Below the pieces are notes generated by a model. It had not been told where the DNA came from and made no database searches. It saw nothing but the letters and a program-made list of their open reading frames with translations. From assembly GCA_004835665.1 (NCBI GenBank), contig RBKR01000004.1:1984001-2048000 (forward strand): a stretch of 64,000 nucleotides of DNA, read 5' to 3'. Positions 48,632 through 58,200 of the stretch are shown in pieces. This DNA comes from Phoma sp. XZ068. Taxonomy: Eukaryota; Ascomycota; Dothideomycetes; Pleosporales; Didymellaceae. Numbering within the stretch: the stretch's first letter is position 1; the number at the start of each line of letters is the position of its first letter. Made by a program: the position numbers and the translations under genes.

Positions 48632-49809
48632 GATGTTAAAAGAAACCGATTAAAATCATAGGAAGCATGGGAATGAATGCCGTGATCTAGAAGTACTACC
48701 AGCTTCCATCATGGCTTAAATACTAGTAGGCAACTGAATAGACTGAATTTGCTTAGAAACGAACAGAAATCGGGGTGTCAAAGTTAACGGTGCGAAAGGC
48801 ATAGCCAGCAGTCCTTAGTCACACACAGTGCAGGTAGTCTTTGTCTGCTGAGTAGACTAATACATCATCAGCCGCGCACCAGCACCAGCACCATCGGACC
48901 CGGATCCTGCATTCGTTCGCTTCGATTCGCGCTGATTCACCGCCATAACACACTCATTATTAATGAAGCCAGACCTAGCCATGCTATACAAACAATCAAG
49001 AAAGATGCGACTTTTGCATACAACGCAAACCATCCATCTACGGAGTTCCTCGAAAATTACTTCTACGCACACGCAAGCACATGTTAGGCAAAGTCTTCCG
49101 GAACGACATCAGGCGATGGCTTGACCTAGCTGAGGGCAATACTTGTTTCAACCGCTTCGAATGGTGGGCCCGGGTGGGGTCACAATGAGATGGGGATGTT
49201 GGCGGGGTCGGGATGTAGTACCGGTAGATCGGTGCAGTCAAGTGGGGTTGGAGGGGCTGAGCAGCCACCTGGCTCGCTTGCCGCAAGCGGTCTCATGCTC
49301 TGATTTTTAGTCAGTATAATGTTTTTTTTTTGGGGGTCATTAATACGAGTGAAATGTTTTCTTCAGTCAGTGCGCATGCCTGGTCTCACCCCCAGAAGCT
49401 CCGCTGGAGCGGCAGCAAGTCTCTGTGACAATGTACGTGGAGAATGCTACAACAAGGGTGCAGGGCTTCCACCCAGCAGAGCTGAAGGTGAGCTCGCGAT
49501 CGACACATATAAGGACTAGTTAGTATATTTCTCATTTGAGGTAGCAAGGAGAGTGCTTGTGTGCCCTGGACTCAGAGAATTGCCAATGGAACCCCCCGGC
49601 CACATCTGGGATTGTTCCCATGACCCCTGCTCTGGGTCTGCTTAACGTCATCTGTTCTTTAATCTTGATGCCATGCTCCTGTACTGCTTTTGTGGCGCCT
49701 CCCCTTGATCGTCGATGTTCTCTAGGTTATTCTTTTCCAATCCGATGGCTGTTCCTATCGAGAAGGGCACTATCTGATCGCGATCTATTTGTTGGACCAC
49801 TTGGTCTTG
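48632..49809. other. Intergenic region upstream of the Rtg2-like gene
   Basis: No supported gene. A poly-T/poly-G run lies at 49319-49336. Open frames are short and featureless. Confidence 0.4.
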
Positions 49810-50930
49810 TGTTAGTGCCCCTTGAGCTTCTTGATGCGATCACGTGCTCTTGATTCGTCTGCAGACGGCATCGCGAGCCGTACAGCATAATAGAAGAGGA
49901 AACGCTCAGTCATTTTCTTACGCAATGACTTTGCAGATATCCACAGCAACTGGCAGTGCAGATGCGCACAGCAATTGGCAGAGCACTTGATAGCCTTGAG
50001 CATCAAGCAAGACGCAGGGCAGCTGATAGATCTGAACGATTGGTCCGACGAGCGCTTTGCCGAGTCTGGCATCAAGAAGTGCGGAGAACTTGGTTCTGAG
50101 AGAAGCGAGAGCAAGACTCTTCAGACTGGATAGGGTAGACAGATCAGGAGGACTGCTCGTGCTTGAAAGACATGTCACAAATCCCAGGGGCGGGAAGACC
50201 ACATTTACGTAGGTAAATAGGTTTTCTTTTACTTTGCGATCCACAAAAGCCAACATTATCTGTGGTTGACTCAAGGTGACTTGGAAACGAGGCATGGAAG
50301 TCTCGGACTCTATCTCTTAAATAATATAGCTCACTTAATCGTTGTTGTGTGAGAATGGTAAGTCTTAGCATTGTCGTGGCGTGGTCTTGCTTGTCTCTCT
50401 CCGTCCAGCGTGGCTGTTCCCCTTTGCGATCATCTTCACAATGGTGCCACTTTTGGACGTTTTCAACATTGTCTGCCAGTATCTCTTCAACAATGTCAAG
50501 ACTTTACTGTTTTCTCGCCATTGTTTGGCCGTGGAAGCATAGTCGCGTTCTCCCAGGTCCTGCAGCATTAAAGGATTCTATCGTGCACCTCGATCGTCGA
50601 GCATGCTTGAGTGCAGTGCGAGTTGTCTGATTGCACAGAGAATTGCATCCGTATCTTCTTAAAGTCTTTCCAGGATCATGTTGACAAAAGAAGCTCTAGT
50701 ACTCTATCTTGTCGCCAAGAGCTTGTACGCTTTGAGCTTCCCCAAACCCCACGTTGTTCGAGTCTAATCGCCGCTTCCAAAGCTCATGGTTGCCTCTCAT
50801 ACAGCTATGCAAATCCGGACACAGCTGCTGGGTCAACATGGTCTGCCTATCCTCCTCCCTTCGATACTCAAGGAAGTAGCATGTCCAATATCGATCTGAG
50901 AAATCGGCTCAGAAACATAAGCTCAGGGTA
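49810..50930 (-). pseudogene. Decayed gene of unknown family, many stops and frame changes
   Basis: Minus-strand blocks read well as protein but are broken by stops. From high to low coordinate: a block around 50680-50570 (IRQLALHSSMLDDRGAR, stop), 50568-50365 (LGERDYASTAKQWRENSK), 50295-49918 (SLALASLRTKFSALLDARLG and LLCASALPVAVDIC), then 49917-49815 in another continuation (FLFYYAVRLAMPSADESRAR). Stops are TAA, TAG and TGA at sites where CAA, CAG or CGA-type codons would fit. That is consistent with repeat-induced point mutation or simple decay. I recognise no named domain. Confidence 0.45.
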
Positions 50931-51353
50931 GTCAAGGTAAACATACCGTAACCCATTAGCCGGTAAAGTTCTGAAGAGGATAACGTTTCCTACTATCTAC
51001 GCTTGCAATATTGATATACAGTAATACAAGGTAAAAATCTACTTACAGTAGTTACATGTTTAAGAAACTAGTTGTCAAGGATCACCTCCGGTCCACTGAG
51101 CCAAGTAAGCCTACAAAAGGTATCACGACTCACTCTAACGGTGAGCCGTTGGCCAGAACAGTACTTATTGCTATCCCAACTCTGTCGGGCCATGCCGACT
51201 CTGTCGCGCCGTAAAACTAGTTGCTATTACACTAATTACCTACTTTATAGAACTAGCTAATCCTATACTTGATAAATATACATATATTTAAAAAAAAACT
51301 AGATATATAATAACTATAAAACAACTTAATTAATCTTAATTCAAAATTGTTTA

Positions 51354-51416
51354 ACGTACCTCACGGGCGAGCCGGTCACCCGAGCGAGCCGGTCACTTTT
51401 GCCAAGACCACACCAA
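51354..51416 (+). repeat. Left terminal inverted repeat of the transposon
   Basis: 63 bp, identical to the reverse complement of 53153-53215. Holds two copies of GCGAGCCGGTCAC at 51367-51379 and 51384-51396, likely transposase-binding sites by analogy with other elements that bind repeated motifs in their ends. Confidence 0.95.
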
Positions 51417-51433
51417 ACTTCACTCTACCTGCA

Positions 51434-53086
51434 ATGTCTCAACGCAGTAACGCAACAAGGCCCTTAAACGAAGCAGATATACAGCTTGCCCTCCAGGCTA
51501 TTAAACAAGACGCGACACTGTCTCAGCGACGCGCTGCAGCTATCTACAAAGTCTCTCAAAGCACGCTTAGTGATCGACTTGCTGGAACCTCCCCACGACG
51601 CGATTGCAAGCCCAACTCAATGAAGCTGAAAAGCACTGAAGAGGAGGTGATTGTCCAGCATGTATTAAAGCTGGACGCGCGAGGATACTCGCCCCGGCTT
51701 GCTGATGTGGAGGATATGGCTAATTCTCTCCTTGCTGAGCGCCACCAGCCCCCTGTTGGCAAGAACTGGGCTAGCACCTTTGTTAAGCGTCGGCCAGAGC
51801 TGAAAGTCAAGTTCAATCGGAAGTACGACTACAAGCGAGCCCTCTGTGAGGATCCCGGGGTGATTCAGGGCTGGTTCCGCCTTGTAGAGAATACCAAAGC
51901 TAAGTATGGTATTCTGGATGACGACACCTACAACTTCGATGAGTCTGGGTTTATGATGGGCGTTATATCCACAGGAGCTGTTGTCACAGGCTCTGAGCGT
52001 CGAGGAAGGCCAAAGACAGTGCAGCAGGGCGACCGAGAGTGGACTAGTATCATCCAGGGCATCAATGCAAAGGGGTGGGCCATCCCACCCTTTATCATCT
52101 TCTCTGGCAAGCACCACCTCTCTGCCTGGTACAAAGAGCCTAGTATACCTAACAACTGGGTTCTTAATGTCTCTAACAACGGCTGGACAAACAATGAGCT
52201 TGGAGTTAAGTGGTTAAAGCACTTTGATGAGCACACCAAGGCGCGCACTGTTGGCAGCTATCGGCTGCTTGTTCTGGACGGCCATGAGAGCCACAACTCG
52301 GTTGATTTCCACCAGTACTGTGAGGAACACAAGATTATCACTCTGTGTATGCCTCCACACTCGTCGCACCTGCTGCAGCCGCTTGATGTGGGATGTTTTG
52401 CCTCTCTGAAGAAGGCATATGGCCGCCAAGCTGAGCAGCTAATGCGGAGCAAGATTACTCGCATCACTAAACTTGAGTTCTTGCCGTGCTTTAAAGCAGC
52501 TTTTGACGCCTCAATCACTAAGAGCAACATACAGGGAGGATTCAGAGGTGCTGGCCTGGTCCCACTTGACCCAGAGGCTGTGATATCAAAGCTCGAAGTG
52601 CGGTTGTGTACTCCACCACTACCTACTGTGGATGAGAGTACGTGGGAGTCTAGAACACCAAGCAACACCCTAGAATTTGGGTCACAATCGAAGCTGATTC
52701 GAGAAAGGATTCAGAGACACGCTGACAGCTCGCCAACTTCAATGGTTAATGCCCTTAATCAGCTCACCAAAGGCGCAGAGATGATAGCGCATTCACTAGT
52801 TTTGGTGCGCAACCAAGTTGCAGACCTTGAAGCAGCTAATGAGGCCGCTACACGCCGTAAATCACACAAAAGAAAGCGAATCCAGCGTGAAGGGACACTA
52901 ACGTTTAGTGAAGGATTGCGGCTAACTACTCTAAAGGAGTTTAACGCTCGCAGCGATGGAAAGAAGGCAAAGAAGAGAGCGCGTGTTGAACCTGGCACTC
53001 AGCCTTTAAGACGCTGTGGCACGTGTGGTGAGGCAGGGCACAACGCGCGAACATGCAATAATGATGCGCAAAGTACTGTAGATTAG
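51434..53086 (+). CDS. Pogo/Fot1-family transposase (DDE_1) with C-terminal zinc knuckle
   Basis: Intronless, 550 residues from the ATG at 51434; the open frame extends upstream of it but has no ATG there. Residues about 12-60 form a Psq-type helix-turn-helix (QRRAAAIYKVSQSTLSDRL). A CENP-B-type second DNA-binding region follows (to about 140). The catalytic core has D169 (NFDESGF), D282 (VLDGHESH) and D318 (LQPLDVGCF); the last two are separated by exactly 35 residues, i.e. DD35D. After the core come a basic region (KSHKRKRIQ) likely for nuclear import and a CCHC zinc knuckle (C528, C531, H536, C541). All key residues are present. It would bind the element's own ends and cut and rejoin them at TA sites; activity is inferred from integrity only. 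Confidence 0.95.
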   Translation: MSQRSNATRPLNEADIQLALQAIKQDATLSQRRAAAIYKVSQSTLSDRLAGTSPRRDCKPNSMKLKSTEEEVIVQHVLKLDARGYSPRLADVEDMANSLLAERHQPPVGKNWASTFVKRRPELKVKFNRKYDYKRALCEDPGVIQGWFRLVENTKAKYGILDDDTYNFDESGFMMGVISTGAVVTGSERRGRPKTVQQGDREWTSIIQGINAKGWAIPPFIIFSGKHHLSAWYKEPSIPNNWVLNVSNNGWTNNELGVKWLKHFDEHTKARTVGSYRLLVLDGHESHNSVDFHQYCEEHKIITLCMPPHSSHLLQPLDVGCFASLKKAYGRQAEQLMRSKITRITKLEFLPCFKAAFDASITKSNIQGGFRGAGLVPLDPEAVISKLEVRLCTPPLPTVDESTWESRTPSNTLEFGSQSKLIRERIQRHADSSPTSMVNALNQLTKGAEMIAHSLVLVRNQVADLEAANEAATRRKSHKRKRIQREGTLTFSEGLRLTTLKEFNARSDGKKAKKRARVEPGTQPLRRCGTCGEAGHNARTCNNDAQSTVD

Positions 53087-53152
53087 TTTAATACACTTTA
53101 GCCTACAGTACATTCTAGTTGTACACTGTAGTGTTGCAAAGTAGTTGCAGTG

Positions 53153-53215
53153 TTGGTGTGGTCTTGGCAAAAGTGACCGGCTCGCTCGGGTGACCGGCTC
53201 GCCCGTGAGGTACGT
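53153..53215 (-). repeat. Right terminal inverted repeat of the transposon
   Basis: 63 bp, exact reverse complement of 51354-51416, with the same doubled 13-mer. Followed by TA. Confidence 0.95.
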
Positions 53216-53357
53216 TACTAACATATAATTATTGACGACAGGACAAGTCTCACTACTATACATATTTATGGTCTTTGTTAACCAAGTAATTACTTAGTAC
53301 TTTATAGTTTAGCTTGCTATTGCTCCAGTAATTTGAACCTAGACTTCTCTTAACCTA

Positions 53358-53792
53358 CTAGTCTATAGGCTGCTTCTGTCCACAATTGCTACAGAACTTG
53401 TTTCCACGTTCGCAAACATGCCCACAATTTGGGCAATACCGGTCATTAGCCCCTTGTTTCTCACCCGCACTCTGGCTATGGCTAACGTTAGGTGCGGCCC
53501 GTTCAGTCTGTTGGGCGGTTCCATAGGCAGGTGGCACTGTTTCAGAACTAAATACCATCCTATCAGCGTTCTCAGCTCTGCTTCTTTCCTTCGCTATTGC
53601 CTCATCTATCGCCAGCTGAGTACGCCTGTTGTTCTCTGTTTCCTCACGCAACTTCTTTTCAGCGGCTCTTTCTATGGCCATCTGCGTCTCCACGTCGCGT
53701 TGTGTCTGCTTCTCCATTTCATGTCTAGCCGCAGATCTTGACGCTCCCACCAGTACAGCAGCTCCGAGGATGGGTCTCCTTCGTCCAAACAT
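53358..53792 (-). CDS. Small zinc-ribbon protein with coiled coil
   Basis: Single exon, 144 residues, ATG at 53792. The N-terminus (MFGRRRPILGAAVLVGASRS) is a short Arg-rich and hydrophobic stretch that may be a membrane or mitochondrial anchor. Residues about 25-75 are Glu/Lys/Arg/Ala-rich with long helical character and would form a coiled coil. The C-terminus is a compact zinc ribbon with cysteine pairs CPNCGHVC and CSNCGQ (pattern CxxC ... CxxC). Many fungi have small proteins of this layout without assigned function. It lies 143 bp from the transposon end and seems undisturbed by the insertion. Function unknown. Confidence 0.75.
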   Translation of the reverse strand: MFGRRRPILGAAVLVGASRSAARHEMEKQTQRDVETQMAIERAAEKKLREETENNRRTQLAIDEAIAKERSRAENADRMVFSSETVPPAYGTAQQTERAAPNVSHSQSAGEKQGANDRYCPNCGHVCERGNKFCSNCGQKQPID

Positions 53793-55267
53793 TATGCTCC
53801 TGTATATGTGCCAATCAGATTAGATATATGTATAAAGATTTGAACCTGACAAACCTCAATGTAGACGAACGTGATGTTTGGTGGTTTCTAACGACGGATC
53901 GACACGGCAGTTGAGAATGGAGCTCAACAACCAGACTAGGGACACCAGTAAATAGGGTTATATGCGATTTTGTACTGCAGGGAAAAGGTCCTAAAGGCTG
54001 ATGTGATGTATCACGTTGAGGCGCTGGTAGTCCACGACATCAAAACTTGGTTGCTGTAGACAGACGAAGCGTCTTAAATTGATTCATGGAGAAGTGGACA
54101 GAGTCTTGTTGGTTTTTTAGGATGACAGGGGGCTGCAGATATATTGCCAGTCGCAAATAATGTGCAACTGCTCCCACAACCTCGTTCGGGGACGCATGCG
54201 ACGAGCACCGGTGACACGCCACCACTGGCCACCACGCCATGGCAAAAGCCAGGATCCTAACAAGAACAGTCCAGACTATGGTCCATCGAGTAACAGACGT
54301 TCTCTAAAGGTCCTGGGCCTTTGGTCCACTGATATGTTGTAGCTCAGGTGGCAGGGATCTCATTGCAACAAATATCGTTCTGGCCTCCGTCCATTTCATG
54401 ATCGGTGAATGCAACAAAGGTTCTTTATCATCTAGCTCTGCTAGCTCATGTTAAAGTTGGAAAAACATCGCTTATTGGCAAGAGCTAGATATCAACTGAA
54501 AACAGTCTCGGGTCGGGGATCCATACTGTGTAACGAGTTTCTTGCCAAACACTGAAAGCCAAAGCGTTTGACTTCCCTTAGCACTATTCAGTTAAGCTTC
54601 GCAAAATCACAGGTTCTCCAAGTGCAGTAGAGCTTTGGTTATTTCGAGATTGTTGTGTGCTGAGTAGGCCTTGATATCGCGCCGCGCGACTGCATGTGGT
54701 GTACGAGGCGCGAAACGCTAACGTCGCTATGCGGGTCCACCATACGGTACCAGGGACGTACGCTCGCTTAAAACGGTTGGCACTAGGCGCTGCCATGCAA
54801 CCCCTAGATCCTTGACGCGAATCCGAAGGGATCCGACTGCACGATGTTTGACACCAGCGAGGCACATCCACCCACAGCTGTAATAATCGGGCTAGTGGGC
54901 TTATTCAATAGAGGTGACAAGATGTCACAGTTGACATTGTGAGGTGCGAAACGTGGTAGACCGTGCCAGGCTGTTTCCATCTCTCGATTCGTGCTCTCGC
55001 CATATTTTAAGCACGCTGAGTGGGTGTTTCTATCTAAATCTGACTAACACTGATGGCGATTTGGCTGTTCCAGCCTGATCTCCAAAGCCCGTTGCACAAA
55101 AGTGCTGACGGAAACCAACCAAACGATATTATTTCAGTTCAAAATTCTGCTGTCTTAGCCTGACTTCTACACGCACGGAGATTTGTCGCTGCGCAAGTGA
55201 GCGATTTAGGTAGCCTCGACACCAGCAGCCGCAAACGTCCTGCTCCCTCGTTTCGACGGATGTTTCA
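53793..55267. other. Intergenic region upstream of the ABC transporter
   Basis: About 1.5 kb between divergently oriented genes; contains both promoters. Frames in this stretch carry no domain. Nothing else is seen. Confidence 0.4.
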
Positions 55268-58200
55268 ATGTCTCGCTATCGAACCAAAGACGAAATTTTC
55301 AAGTGCGACCCAATGGACCGTAACTCAGGGTCAAACACCTTCGACAAGAATACAAATGCTGGCGTTCCACGAGACGCGAAAGTAAAAGATGCGCCGTCAT
55401 CAAACGCTACAGTTGCAGATAGCAATGCGAAAAAACGGATGGAGCTCACGCGCATCGCCACTGGGCTTCCCGGCGTTGACTTTGAAGATCCTGTTCTGGA
55501 TCCTACCAATCCAGATTTCAACGCTTACAATTGGGCAAAAAATGTTATGCGCGCCGCCGATCGAGCAGGCGTCAAATTCCGGCGGGCGTCTTTCATGTTC
55601 AAAAGACTTGTTGTGTCGGGTTCGGGATCTACCGCACGTTTCCAGGCGAACGTAGGATCGATCTTCATGGCTCCTTTCCGGGTACATGAGTACTTCAACT
55701 TTGGAAATAAACCGGGAAAAGCGATATTGCATGGCTTTGATGGCGTGACAAAATCTGGTGAGCTACTCTTGGTCCTGGGGCGCCCCGGCAGTGGCTGTTC
55801 CACTTTTTTGAAAACCGTCTCAGGGGAACTTCGAGGGTTGAAGGTAGACAAAGATTCTGAGTTTTCTTATAACGGTATTGCTATCATAACGAGAATTTAC
55901 GGACACCTCGTGCTAACTGAATACAAGGCATCCCTCAAGAGGAGATGATCTGTGAACACAAAGGGGAGATCGTCTATAACTCTGAAGTTGACAAACACTT
56001 TCCGCATCTGACAGTTAGAGAGACCCTGGAATTTGCTTCTACTGTTCGTACTCCACACAATCGCGTCTTGAGCGTTTCTCGGAAAGAGAACGTAGAGCGA
56101 GTTACCGCAGTCGTAATGGCGATCTGTGGCTTGGCTCATGCACAGAATACCAAAGTTGGCAATGACTTTGTTAGGGGAGTTTCTGGAGGTGAAAGAAAGG
56201 TAACATTCACATACTCGCGGATTAAATTGCATACTAATTTGATCAAAGCGTGTTAGCATTGCCGAGATGATATTGGCGGCCTCTTCAATCGGTTGCTGGG
56301 ATAATAGTACGCGCGGGCTTGATTCCGCAACCGCTCTCGAGTTCGTCCGTACTTTGAGAATAAGTGCAGACATTTTCGGATTCACGCATGCTGTTGCTAT
56401 CTTCCAAGCGTCCCAAGCAATTTACGACGTCTTTGATAAGGTTATTGTGCTCTATGAGGGTCGGGAGATCTTCTTTGGACCTACGGCAGCCGCTAAGTCA
56501 TACTTCGAGGAAATGGGTTGGTACTGCCCACCACGTCAGACCACCGCCGACTTTCTCACCTCTGTTACGAATCATAGAGAGAGACAACCAGTTCACGGCT
56601 TTGAAAACTTAGTACCACGGACCCCCGAAGAATTCCAACAACATTGGAGGTTGTCACCAGACTACAAAACGCTTGTAGCGGAAATACAGCAGCATGAGCA
56701 TGACCTCTCTGATCATGTTGCTGCTGACGAGTTTAGAGCCTCACGTCGGGCCGCCCAATCGCACCACCTACGAGCCAAATCTCCGTATGTCGTCAGCATT
56801 CCAATGCAGATCAAAGCATGTATCAAACGTGCATATCAACGTTCATGGAATGACAAGGCCTCAACACTGACTGTAGTGCTTGGACAAGTCATCATGGCGC
56901 TTGTAGTTGGCTCCGTCTTCTATGGAATACCAGACAATACGAATAGCTTCTTCGCAAGAGGGTCAACCTTGTTCTTCGCGACTCTACTCAATGCTCTCAT
57001 TGCCGTCACCGAGATCAACGGTTTGTACCAACAAAGGCCAATTGTTGAAAAACATGCTTCTTATGCGTAAGACTACCTACCCAACTTGCTAAGTTTCTCT
57101 TTCGAATATCCCTATAATTGTCTTCCTGTCGCCACATCATCGTTCAAAGCTGACCCTTTGAGTAGCTTTTGCCACCCTTGCACCGAAGCTCTGGCAGGAA
57201 TAATATCGGATGCGCCTGTAAAGCTTCTCATCGCGACCTGTTTCAACCTGATCCTGTACTTTCTCGCAGGTCTTCGCCCAGAGCCCTCCCAATTCTTCAT
57301 CTTCTTTCTCTTCACCACTTTGGTTAGATTCACCATGTCAGCGATGTTCCGGACCGTGGCCGCGTCCACAAAGACGATCTCGCAAGCTCTAGCTATGGCA
57401 GGTGTCCTGATATTGGTTATTGTGATCTACACTGGTTACACCATACCCCGCACATACATGCACCCATGGTTCAAATGGCTTACTTGGATAAACCCTTTGG
57501 CTTATGCGTTCGAGTCTCTTATGGTTAACGAATTTCACGGGCGAGAGTTTCCGTGCGCTAGGTCTGTGTTCCCAGCTCCGCGTCACCTATCTCGCTGACA
57601 CCTTGTTAGCTTTGTCCCAGGGTATCCAAATATGACCGGTGAAACCTTCATCTGTTCGATTCCGGGCGCCGTCGCAGGGCAGAAGACTGTCTCTGGCGAC
57701 GCCTATGTCCAAGTCAGCTTCCAGTACAATTACTCTCACATTTGGCGTAACCTTGGTATTTTGATTGCCTTCTGGATATTCTTCCTTATAACTTATCTAC
57801 TTGCAACGGAATTGAACTCGTCCACATCGAGCACGGCTGAAGTTTTACTGTTCCTACGAGGGGACAAGACAACGTCTGTCCAGAAGGCCAGGGATCACAT
57901 TGGTAGTGTTGACGGCCAGCATAATTCACTGGCGGTAGGCGCCGCTCGAAATGACACCCAGACGAGGAAACGTGGGCCTATCGCGCTGCAGAAGAGTGTT
58001 TTCACTTGGCGTGATGTTGTCTACGATATCCACATCAAAGGAGAATCCCGAAGGTTGTTGGATCATGTGACCGGATGGGTAAGGCCAGGTACTTTGACTG
58101 CGTTAATGGGGGTGTCTGGCGCCGGTAAGACGACGCTGCTTGACGTTCTTGCACAGAGAACCTCCGTTGGAGTTGTCACTGGAGATATGTTGGTCAATGG

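Larger units (their letters stand above)
51354..53215 (+). mobile_element. Complete pogo/Fot1-type DNA transposon
   Basis: 1862 bp. The ends are perfect 63-bp inverted repeats (51354-51416 and 53153-53215, beginning ACGTACCTCACGGG). They are flanked by a TA dinucleotide on each side (51352-51353 and 53216-53217), the target duplication expected for the Tc1/mariner-pogo superfamily. Each inverted repeat contains the 13-mer GCGAGCCGGTCAC twice, 17 bp apart. The single gene inside is intact. Identical ends and an uninterrupted gene, with no sign of C-to-T decay, suggest a recent insertion into AT-rich sequence. Confidence 0.95.

Noticed and set aside
53300..53345. tRNA-like appearance of a stretch ending near TTTGAACCTAG
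   Set aside because: No acceptor stem, no D-arm and no complete B box can be drawn.
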